A stretch of DNA of 64,000 bases from Caprella mutica (taxonomy: Eukaryota; Arthropoda; Malacostraca; Amphipoda; Caprellidae): contig CANNZV010000868.1 in assembly GCA_947561585.1 (NCBI GenBank), positions 143,400-207,399 of the forward strand, written 5' to 3'. The notes under the pieces are model-generated. The model saw nothing but the letters and a program-made list of their open reading frames with translations, was not told where the DNA came from and ran no database searches. Below, in pieces: positions 24,249-34,640 of the stretch (its first letter is position 1; each line of letters starts with the position of its first letter). The position numbers and the translations under genes were made by a program.

Positions 24249-25212
24249 CTTCATTTTTTAGATGGCTTACGGGAATGCGAATCCGAATTATGAGTACTTC
24301 TACCTAGAATTTATTTGCAATAGTTTGCAAAATAACTAATATGAGATCATCATCATTTAATTATTGCTAGGTAATAATATAATAGAGACAAATTTATTTA
24401 TTTATTTCAAAGGAAATACAAGCTTGAAGAGTAAAAGGTAACCATGAAGCAAGATGCATCCCTAGATTTGACTTTCGATTGTTTTTGGTGTCTGCAAGAA
24501 ACAAAAAAGTTAGTGACTGAATATGTCGCTATTAATTGTCTAAAAACACAATAAAAGCTTGAGTTAATTTAGTCCTAGATATGAAAATACCCCTCTGCAA
24601 ATACTATAAATATAGTTTTAGTTGTGGTCATGGTGTAGACAGTTTCCTATATCCAGTAGATCCCTGTAAGTGAAAATAAAACACTCTGTTGGTTTGAATG
24701 AGGAGAATTCATAAAAATCAAAGAGGAAATCACTTATTAATCTATATACACATAAAATATGAAGTAGCTTTTAGCTACTGAGTTCTAATCTGCTGTGTGA
24801 CAACTGTTACATAATTAGTCAATTGTTACAGAGAGATATTAATGTCATTGAATATATAAATGAGTAGCCATAAAAGAGTAGATCATTGCATATCATTGTG
24901 TATGAGCAAAGACTTCAGTATCAAAAGTTTGTTCGCATAATTTTAGAATTCCTCCTTGTTCAAGAGATATGACGTCACAACTGCGACATTTTCGAATTTT
25001 TTTTCATTCCATGAGATACAATTTTGAAGAATTGGAATGTAGCTATGTTACTAGCTGAAGTCTTTGTCCATCTAATACTACCAAGAACATCACTGAGGTC
25101 GATAATTGACGGAGAAGATATAAGATCCGTCATTACTCGAGTGCTTCATAACTCAGGACTTCATACCTCAAGAAATTTACTGTACTTTTAATTCATTCCC
25201 TACATTATGCTT
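24249..25212. other. Intergenic DNA, no gene
   Basis: AT-rich; no frame, RNA gene or repeat recognised. Confidence 0.4.
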
Positions 25213-26856
25213 ATATCATTATTTCAATATACCCTTCATTACCATTTTCATTATTTCAATATACCCTTCATTACCATTTTCATTATTTCAATATACCCTT
25301 CATAACCATTTTCATTATTTCAGTATACTCTTCATAATCATTTTCATTATTTCAGTATACCCTTCATAACCATTTTCATTATTTCAGTATACTCTTCATA
25401 ACCATTTTCATTATTTCAATATACCCTTCATAACCATTTTCATTATTTCAATATACCCTTCATAACCATTTTCATTATTTCAGTATACTCTTCATAACCA
25501 TTTTCATTATTGCAATATACCCTTCAAAACTATTTTCATTATTTCAATATACCCTTCATAACATTTTCATTATTTCAATATACCCTTCAAAACTATTTTC
25601 ATTATTTCAATATACCCTTCATAACCATTTCATTATTTCAGTATACTCTTCATAATCATTTTCATTATTTCAATATACCCTTCATAACCATTTTCATTAT
25701 TTCAGTATACCCTTCATAACCATTTTCATTATTTCAGTATACTCTTCATAACCATTTTCATTATTTCAATATACCCTTCATAACCATTTTCATTATTTCA
25801 ATATACCCTTCATAACCATTTTCATTATTTCAGTATACTCTTCATAACCATTTTCATTATTTCAATATACCCTTCAAAACTATTTTCATTATTTCAATAT
25901 ACCCTTCATAACATTTTCATTATTTCAATATACCCTTCAAAACTATTTTCATTATTTCAATATACCCTTCAAAACTATTTTCATTATTTCAATATACCCT
26001 TCAAAACTATTTTCATTATTTCAATATACCCTTCATAACCATTTTCATTATTTCAGTATACCCTTCATAACCATTTTCATTATTTCAGTATACTCTTCAT
26101 AACCATTTTCATTATTTCAATATACCCTTCATAACCATTTTCATTATTTCAATATACCCTTCATAACATTTTCATTATTTCAGTATACCCTTCATAACAT
26201 TTTCATTATTTCAGTATACCCTTCATAACATTTTCATTATTTCAATATACCCTTCATAACATTTTCATTATTTCAGTATACCCTTCATAACCATTTTCAT
26301 TATTTCAGTATACCCTTCATAACATTTTCATTATTTCAATATACCCTTCATAACATTTTCATTATTTCAGTATACCCTTCATAACATTTTCATTATTTCA
26401 ATATACCCTTCATAACATTTTCATTATTTCAGTATACCCTTCATAACATTTTCATTATTTCAGTATACCCTTCATAACATTTTCATTATTTCAATATACC
26501 CTTCATAACATTTTCATTATTTCAATATACCCTTCAAAACTATTTTCATTATTTCAATATACCCTTCATAACATTTTCATTATTTCAATATACCCTTCAA
26601 AACTATTTTCATTATTTCAATATACCCTTCAAAACTATTTTCATTATTTCAATATACCCTTCATAACATTTTCATTATTTCAATATACCCTTCAAAACTA
26701 TTTTCATTATTTCAATATACCCTTCATAACATTTTCATTATTTCAATATACCCTTCATAACATTTTCATTATTTCAATATACCCTTCATAACATTTTCAT
26801 TATTTCAATATACCCTTCATAAACATTTTCATTATTTCAATATACCCTTCAAAACT
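25213..26856. repeat. Minisatellite, 31-32-bp unit, 1.6 kb
   Basis: About 52 copies of CATTTTCATTATTTCAATAT followed by ACCCTTCATAAC. The 31- and 32-bp forms and AAAACT versus ATAAC variants recur in blocks. The frame at 25510-25719 is repeat-derived. Confidence 0.97.
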
Positions 26857-27490
26857 TCATTTCAAGAGTTTTCCTTATTTAACAATCTTCTTTTGTTCTA
26901 ACTCATGAAAAATGATAATAATATAATAACGCGATTCATACCCCAATCTTATCACCATTTGTAGTAACTTTCAGTCGTGATTTTGAAATAAAAGCAGGAC
27001 ATGCCTGATTCACATCTCAGGAGTACCTATACAATTAAGTATACTCATAATATGATGTGCATTTTTACAGCCATGACAACAAACTACATAATATAGTTCT
27101 TCTGTACGTTATCCACAGCTAGAATAAACAACTTTTCAATACAATCAACCAAAAAGAAATTTAACATCAGTGTGTTGATTGACATCAAAAATTTATTTCT
27201 CCAAGTTTACAAATAAAAAAAATTAATGAATTTCAGAATAATATCTCACATTTAATCGAAACGTTTTGTATTAAGGACACTCCTAGATTGAATTCTAATA
27301 CATTTCACGTACATACCATATAAATAATATATAATAAATGAATCTGGACAGCCAATTGCTTTGGTTTCAGATCGTTGGTACTTACACTGATGTCTTTTAT
27401 CTCTTAACAGATCTTACGTAATAAGTAACTGTTATCTAAATTTCTTTAGATTATCAAACATTCTCAATTATACCTACGCAGTTGTTTAAC
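26857..27490. other. Intergenic DNA upstream of F-box gene 2
   Basis: AT-rich with no supported gene; only its last part aligns to the upstream region of F-box gene 1. Confidence 0.4.
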
Positions 27491-27546
27491 TTAGGCCTAA
27501 CTAACCTCGTTGTGTCTCTAGTCTGGAACTGACGGCTTGACTCAGT
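27491..27546 (+). promoter_or_regulatory. F-box gene 2 promoter
   Basis: Initiator TCAGT at 27542-27546 (+1 at 27544) with a single TTAGGCCTAA palindrome at -53 to -44, the same spacing as in gene 1, and a shared CTAACCTC...GTCTCTAGTCTG stretch between them. Implied 5'UTR 89 nt. Confidence 0.55.
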
Positions 27547-27632
27547 GTAAGAGTTTCCTTCGACCAGACCACTACAGTGTCCAAAACACTTCATTATTTA
27601 GGTGATAAATATTTTGTGTTGGTAAGAAACGA

Positions 27633-30600
27633 ATGAAGATGACTGAACGAATGGAGGTAAGTTAGCATGGATAAGAGATTTTGAAACTTTACTGTACCTA
27701 TATTAACTTTAAAATTAAATATTGTAAAATTCATATATATTTGCTTGATATAATTACAAATCATATATTATTATTGATATGTTATTTTAGTATAAATATA
27801 TATACATGAAACTTATAAATTTATTGATTTAATAACTTTTCTGATAGGTTGTAAATTTATTTGTAATATATTTTATGAAAAACATGACCGAGTTACGAAA
27901 AAGATTTAGCATCCGATAAAAGATTTGAATTAAGAGATATGGACAGAAGGAGATAAGAAGAGCATAGTTGTATCTAAGCAGATAGTTCAGCATGGTGTTC
28001 ACTCTGACGGTGTGTTTCTGTTTCAGCTTATACCGCCCCGAAGTTTGTGCTACTTTAATGTTGTAGGTTACAGTTTGATTGTAGTACCTGAACATGAGAA
28101 TTAAGTTATGATCAGCAGCGTGTTCGAAAAATATACGAGAAGATTAAAGATTCATTACTTTGAGAAATTTACAAGTGTTTATTTATAAAAGTAATGCTAT
28201 TTCAAATATTAATGAGACATCTAAGCAGCACAAACTACGGGGCGGTATAAGCTGAAACAGAAACACACCGTCAGAGTGAACACCATGCTGAACTACCTGC
28301 CTAGAAACAACTATGCTCTCCATATCTCTATACTCCGTTACAATTATCCGTTCTAAGGGTTATGCAGCTCCTACAACGACCTCTTTGAATAATATGGTTT
28401 AACAAATATTGTATTGGTCTACCAAGTATCTAGTCATACATTGATTATATTCAGAGGTTTTACAATTTAACATCAACACTTAATGTATTTTTTAGATTTT
28501 TATTAATTTTTTTACCCTTCTCCCACATATTTTCTTTGATTAGAATTTAATTTAAAAGTAGCGTAACTATCATATATTTTCAAATAATTCAATTAATCGA
28601 TAATATTTTTGTTTAATGCTACCTACATTAATATTTTGCGCATTTACATGAGTAAGTTATATAAGTAATATACGATTTTCATTAATTATTTTATTTAATA
28701 ATAATCTGGTCTTGTTCACCTTCACTGGCGTTTCTTTAAAATTTTATCAAAAAGAAAAATTACAAAGTTTAAGTCCCCAACTGAACTAATTATGTGACCC
28801 TACAGCGAACGCTATGATTCGTATAGCGACCTCTATTCCAGGTACATATACTGTCGTTGTGTAAGCTTTACATGTGAAATAGTCACTGAGGAACTTCTGT
28901 ACTAATTATACCAACACTGTTATCTCTATAATAGATATGAAACGGTGATTGTGATTATTTTTAATTTATTATCAAGAATTTAATTTAAATTTTTACTAAA
29001 AAAACAAGACGTTCATTTATTTATTTTAATTAAATTAATATTTATACATTATATTTTTAAAATATAAGCTATACCTTTAAAAAATTAGCATAAACTTCAC
29101 TATAATTAGTTTTCAGCAATTCAACACGTAATTTTATTTAGTACAGACTCTGATATGTGAAATCTATACTGTAATACATAACCCAAACAAGATAGATTTA
29201 TTCCTGGGATAGTTAGTCCAAGCATGAAGAATATACTCCTGGGATATTCACTTAATTTCCCAGGAGTAAATCCTTCTTGTATTGGCATTTGACGGTAGAT
29301 TTATGACGAGAACAGTTTTTTAAATATAACTACTCTTTTTAAAAGAATGGGTTTTACTGTATTCCTTTACAGCTTCAAATGTTCTTTGTTTAATATAAGG
29401 TTTGTTTAGCATGACGTTAGTCTAGTACGAGGGTTTGTTGTATTGAATAGACGCTTGACTCTTTTTGTTAGAGGACTTCAATGTTTATGAAGGAAATAAT
29501 AAATGCATGCAATCAAAATGGTATGTAACATAATTCTTCACAATGAATGAATTGTTGTCAGTCCTATTAAAAATATCTCAAAAATATTTCTTTTTCAGAA
29601 TAATCTGATGGACCTGCTGCCAAACGAAATGATTTTGAAGGTTTTCGGCCACTTTGACCGTTTATCCGACAGAGGCACACTATCCAGAGTTTGCTGGCGA
29701 TTCTACAAATTGGCCCAAATCAAAGGATGGAGAAAGAAACTAAAAATAACTGTAAGAAGTCACTTTGATAAATTACTTACTTTCCAATTTAAACTATAAA
29801 AGGATAGATTTCATCGGAATAACTTCCCTTCAATTACTAATTTCTCCCGAACCGACATACCAGGTTCCTTTAGATTGACTTATCTTGATCTAATAACGTT
29901 ATATGATTCTAACATGCAGTTTCCATTTTATTTTCTCAGCATGAAGATATCAAACCAAATGAAAGATTGAGTTTAAGCGAAATAGATGGCGAACTAACGA
30001 AGGAAGTACAGATGTCACCACAGTTAGAAACTCTACACATTGAACCAGAACAGGAGTTCTACCCGTTTTCATCATCTGTTGTGCATTTCATAGAATTTCT
30101 TACTATGATTTTCAAACGTTGTAGTAAAATTCGGAATCTGCATTTCCAAGTTAATCTTGGTAAGGGGCGCCATGTACTCATTATGAGGGAATGTGGTTTC
30201 CTATTCTTCAATTTGAGAAGTTTGTGGGTTCCCTCGTTCAAACTGAAAGATTTGTTTTCAATCTTTCCAATTCCTTTAAAGCATATAATCATTAATCAAA
30301 CGCTTCCTGCATTAAATAAAGTGTTGGAGGTTTCATGTAATACATTGGAAAAATTCTCATGCTGTGGTGCCCGTATCGATATGAAAGGTTTTAAAGCTCT
30401 TTCATTGTGTACCAGGTTAGAAATTGTTCATTTGCATCACTTTGTTTTCTCACAAGACTGTATAGGAGAAGTAATTCCTCAAGTACCAGTCAAATATCTT
30501 AGGCTGAACCATTTTGCACAAAATATGGCATTAGAAAATCAACGGGCAATTCTAACTGCATTTTTCTCAAAAAAACTAACGTCCCTACATATTGATGGTT

Positions 30601-30875
30601 CTATAATTTCTGGAAATGTGACTCTTTTAGTCAATGCTTGTCCCAATTTGGAAAACCTGCAAATAAGATTAGATCTCTCAACATCACAGATTTCTGTCAT
30701 TTTAATGATAAGTGTATTAAATTTAATGAAACAGCTTAAAAAACTTGAGAGAATCCATTTACAATATTTCAAATATGGAGAAATGAACGAATTTTGGAAA
30801 TTGATTAACTTCCAATTAGAGGATTATCAATGTTCTCATAAGGATGGTTGTTTCACTTTTGAAAGGAAAAAATAA
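27633..30875 (+). CDS. F-box / leucine-rich protein, gene 2 (paralogue of gene 1)
   Basis: Exons 27633-27656 (MKMTERME, donor GTAAGT), 29599-29751 (acceptor TTTTTCAG, donor GTAAGA) and 29940-30875 (acceptor TTTTCTCAG), all phase 0, 370 residues. A second in-frame ATG at 27639 aligns with the gene 1 start, so the first two residues are optional. The F-box spans about residues 11-47 (LMDLLPNEMILKVFGHFDRL). Exon 2 has the same length as in gene 1 and about 70% identical residues. Exon 3 is clearly homologous but diverged and shorter (shared LSLCT.L, CIG.VIP, QNM, ILTAFF, NLENL). Presumed SCF substrate receptor, substrate unknown. Tandem duplicate in the same orientation about 11 kb downstream. 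Confidence 0.85.
27959..28319. repeat. 95-bp-arm inverted repeat in intron 1 of F-box gene 2
   Basis: Arms 27959-28053 and 28225-28319 are complementary with about five mismatches, separated by a 171-bp spacer. The arms are less AT-rich than the intron (GGTGTTCACTCTGACGGTGT, ATACCGCCCCG). The intron transcript would fold into a long stem, a possible Dicer-2 substrate or a young foldback transposon. Confidence 0.85.
29182..29284. repeat. Imperfect hairpin repeat in intron 1
   Basis: Arms CAAGATAGATTTATTCCTGG and its near complement surround a further TCCTGGGATA unit. A related CTGGAATATTCC hairpin occurs at 11817-11890, so this is a small dispersed hairpin family. Confidence 0.5.
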
Positions 30876-31258
30876 TTGTATTGTGTTTGCTTGTATAACT
30901 AATTATTAAACAATTCATACTCTTGTCTTTGAGTTTAAAATCCTTTCAAACAACAATATATTTGCCTATATTTTATAAATTAAAAGGATCAACTAACTGA
31001 ATTCAATAATTACAGATGTCAAAATTAGAAGGTATATAGTACTCTTATCAGTTAATTTGGAAAATATCATAGCACTCATTGCAGTCCTCAATAGTGTTGT
31101 ACAATTTCTGTACTTGTATATTATTTATATGTGAAGAGTACCGTTAGAAAATAGGAAAAAGATCAAAATTATGAAAGATAATTCTCAAAGTAATCGTAAT
31201 ATGAAAACAAATTTCAAATTTAACCTTCTGAAATTTTTTTTTTTCAATCCATTTTTTA
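30876..31258 (+). other. F-box gene 2 3'UTR (probable)
   Basis: AT-rich sequence from the stop codon to the conserved block with its AATAAA at 31267-31272; about 390 nt without a TE insertion, unlike gene 1. Confidence 0.45.
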
Positions 31259-31434
31259 TGATTATAAATAAAAGGATTCTTTACAAATTCCACCGCTAGA
31301 TGGTTTATTTTTGTTATCACTCTTTCAGTCTCAATTTAGACGTCAGTGTTCATTGAAGTCCTTTTGTTCCTTCTTTCGAGTGATTATGACTGATGATACA
31401 TTGGAAGTTTTTACCTCAAAGATGCAACTAAAGA
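31259..31434 (+). repeat. Conserved 3' block, copy 2, with poly(A) signal
   Basis: One mismatch in 176 bp against 22219-22394. AATAAA at 31267-31272. It lies at the equivalent position downstream of the second F-box gene, while the coding exons have diverged strongly. Confidence 0.85.
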
Positions 31435-32309
31435 ACATTTCTATTCGTACAAAGTATTTAAAATGTGCTTAATAATAGTAGAAAATTTGGCTGGAAAACT
31501 TATCTGATATTTTAAAGGGAGACGTGACCACGGCGTGACTGGAAATGGTGTCTCCGACCACACTTTGCAAAACGGGACAACCTACTTAAAAACTTAGTCA
31601 CTTCTAAATTTTATTTTTAATCAATTACTAACTAGGCATCGATCGATTAAATTGTATTTCCATTATTTTATTCCTTAATTGTTATTCATAGGAACTACAG
31701 TTTAGCAGTTAACTAGCACTAGTTTAGGCTACTAGGTAGTATATGTTTAAGACCATATTTCTCATAAATAAGTAAAAGGAATGAACAATAAAAACACACC
31801 TAAACTGTATCCCAATATTCAACTTTGAGGATCAATCGCTATTTTCGATTTTCTTGTGCACGAAATTTTTATAAAATGAATTTAAACTTCTCGATATTAA
31901 CATGCAAATACGAGGAATTATTAACCGCTCGGTCACAAACAAGAAATGTGTATGTTGTTTTGGTGACGTCATATTTTTGCGTCGTCTACTAGTTACTATA
32001 CCCGTTATGTTACTGTGCCCTGGTAGTAATTTTGTTAACTTCTTACCCCGCTTATAAAGAGACTGTCACGCATAGATCAACAAACAGGTTTTAGTACATT
32101 AGTTGAACATATATTTTATAAAATCCTGCGTCTTAAATACTATATACCCTTATGTTGTCTGCGACATCATTTCGAACAGAAAAAGGACTCTTAAGCGAGA
32201 TGAATATGGCAAACCGTTTACATTTTCAATAAATCCTTAACACTTTATCGTAAGAAAAATGTTCGAATCTCAGAGTTTACACTCATTTCCCGCCACATAG
32301 CTTTATAAG
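31435..32309. other. Intergenic DNA, no gene
   Basis: AT-rich sequence with no frame or repeat recognised. Confidence 0.4.
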
Positions 32310-32560
32310 ATGTTCGAAAATTCCTCAATTTATTCTACCGTAAAAAGACCATTCCCTCCAAGTTTTCCCTTCTCCAATCTGCACAATAGAGTCCTTTCTT
32401 TGGACTCACAGCCCTCTGTCACATTCAGAACTGGACCTCACGCTGATACTTCCAAGCCGCTCTGACAGAGTATTTCATCCCGACACATTCTCTTGAAAGA
32501 TACAACAACACTTTCAAACATTTCTTAAGACCAGGAAACAACTCTTCTTGGAACTGCAAG
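32310..32560 (+). other. Composition island, possible exon or regulatory element
   Basis: Noticeably richer in G+C and C-rich on the plus strand than its surroundings. A 51-codon ATG frame runs 32310-32465 (begins MFENSSIYSTVKRPF). No recognisable domain and no convincing splice structure, so it is listed as an island rather than a gene. Confidence 0.25.
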
Positions 32561-32947
32561 GGCGGAGTGTTATTGCAAATATTGAAATATCGTCACTTTT
32601 TCTATCTATTTTGTCAACAATTTATTCAGTTTGCTTGACGCAGGGTAAAAGTTAGGTAGCATGCTGATCTATAGAGTTATCGGAGAACAGATTAAGGACA
32701 AACTACTGTTGAGTCAGAGTTGCTAATGTCCTATTGGATATCGGAAAAAAACTTCTAAAAGAGGATGTCAAGAAATTGTACAAGGAGAAGCAATTCAGTC
32801 ATTTACTAAGAAGGATCATTTTGTGAGAATATGTTTTAAAGTGAAATAAAAATAATTCAAATTATTATTATACTTATTATATTTTGCTACGAAAATGTAT
32901 AACATCATTAATATTAATTGTTATAAATATTTGAGATAAAAGTTTAC

Positions 32948-33732
32948 TAGGATAAGTTTCGAATCATCGGTCAGTATATATATATATATATATTGTTATA
33001 TATAAACAATATATAAATAATCATTATTATTATAAAGTGCTATCTAATACTTCTGCAAACCTGAGTTTACAGAAGTATAAGCCCCCCCCCCCCCCCCTCA
33101 CGAGAGTTCCTTCGCCGCAACGTCAAATGAACGCAGCCGCATGGTCAGGGCACACGAGCGTGTGCCGCAACGGAAAATTAACCCAGATGCATATAGAGAG
33201 TGACTTCCAGTATGTACCAGTCACACTATACCTAACTAGTTACACTGTAGGCTATCTAACCAGTCACACTATACCTAACTAGTTACACTGTATGCTATCT
33301 AACCAGTCACACTATACCTTAATGGATCAAAATTTTAATTAATTGTTATTGGTACGTATATCAGTTACCAATACGTATCGGTGCATATTCATTCAAAAAG
33401 TTTATATTAACTTCATAAAGGCTTGATCGATAAAGAAATACCTGAATTAACTCTGTTTTCCCGTTTTATTATTTCTTTGTAATAACTCAAAGACTGTTAA
33501 AATGTAGGGACAAAAGTTTCTTTCTTTTATGTTCAATAAAAATGTTTCAATCTCTACTATTTAATTGCAATTACCATTGAAAGATGCGGCAACAAACCGT
33601 CCGTGTGCGCACCCACACGTAGATTATATAGAATTGACTGGTAATGCGGCAGTCACCAGCCGTCAAGGGAACGCATTACCCTGCGTTCAGAATTTACTAT
33701 ATACTAACCAATAATTCGGAACTTACCCTAAA
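32948..33732. mobile_element. Large MITE-family element with composite interior
   Basis: Ends AGGATAAGTTTCGAATCATC and CAATAATTCGGAACTTACCC match the hairpin MITE family, but the element is about 785 bp. Interior: (TA)n, the AGTGCTATCTAATACTTCTG centre, a C14 run at about 33081, GC-rich palindromic segments (GCACACGAGCGTGTGC) and a minisatellite at 33185-33320 (unit about 43 bp around CTAACTAGTTACACTGTA). Probably a MITE that captured other DNA. Confidence 0.55.
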
Positions 33733-34279
33733 TAGAGCAATTACTGACCATACTTTAAATAAAATGAAGCATAAATATTTAAGTGTTATTCATTGAATTC
33801 TGCATTTACAATAACTAAAGACATTACTAATTACCTATTAATTTCTGCCTATCGCAGTATCTCTTCACCGCTATACCTGTACTACTGTCATCTTACCTAT
33901 CATTGAAACTTTGCTTATCAGACAGTTTTCTCTTTGTAAAGTGAAAGAAGGATGGTCTTTTCTGTTTTTGCTGACGTCAGCAAAAATCCCTATAGGCACT
34001 GGTCACAAAATCTGTTCGATAATACCAATCAGGTACTATAATTAGTTTGACTGTACTTTCTTATCAGGAATATTGAACTTGTGAGATGTACCATAAATCT
34101 TAATTATTTTCGCGAAGTGAAGATTGAACAAATTCTATCTGAAGTCTGCACTTCAAGATAAGGTCATCCAAATTGTGAGCTTTGCGAAAGTTGTGACTAA
34201 ATCCTTCACATAAACTTAATACTATTTTCAATTCACGAGATAGCATCTCAAGTACCTCATTTCCTATAATCATGATGCG
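33733..34279. other. Intergenic DNA, no gene
   Basis: AT-rich; nothing recognised beyond a 62-codon minus-strand frame without domain similarity. Confidence 0.35.
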
Positions 34280-34640
34280 GTCATACAAAGTCTACACCGC
34301 TGCCGTTCAATTATATCTACAATCAGATACTGTCAGTTGCCATTCAATTTGCCTCTTCCGTTGACACAGTAAACCCATCCTTAACAACAAGAATCAATTA
34401 TGCGTCTCTCTGCAACATCATCCATTAGAGGATCATAAGCTGAATGGCAATAGCAGACTGCTCCTGCTTAAGCTGAGCAGCAATCGCAGAGACTGCGCGG
34501 CTCCGGTGTGATCTCTGTGTGCAAGCATTCTGCAACAAAGCCATCCCTGCAACCCAATTTATTCTTCTCTCTCCCAATTATTATCGCTGATATCATGTGC
34601 TAACACCCTAAATTGGGGCGTAATTTGTCCTATATTGTTA
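34280..34640. promoter_or_regulatory. Candidate cis-regulatory island
   Basis: More balanced base composition than the surrounding region, no frame, no repeat copy elsewhere in the window, and a high density of complex non-repetitive words (CTGCTCCTGCTTAAGCTGAG, CTGCGCGGCTCCGGTGTGAT, CCAATTTATT). Compatible with an enhancer; nothing shows activity. Confidence 0.25.

Noticed and set aside
14225..26856. Regular repeats resembling CRISPR arrays
   Set aside because: Units are contiguous tandem copies without unique spacers, in a eukaryotic context with introns.
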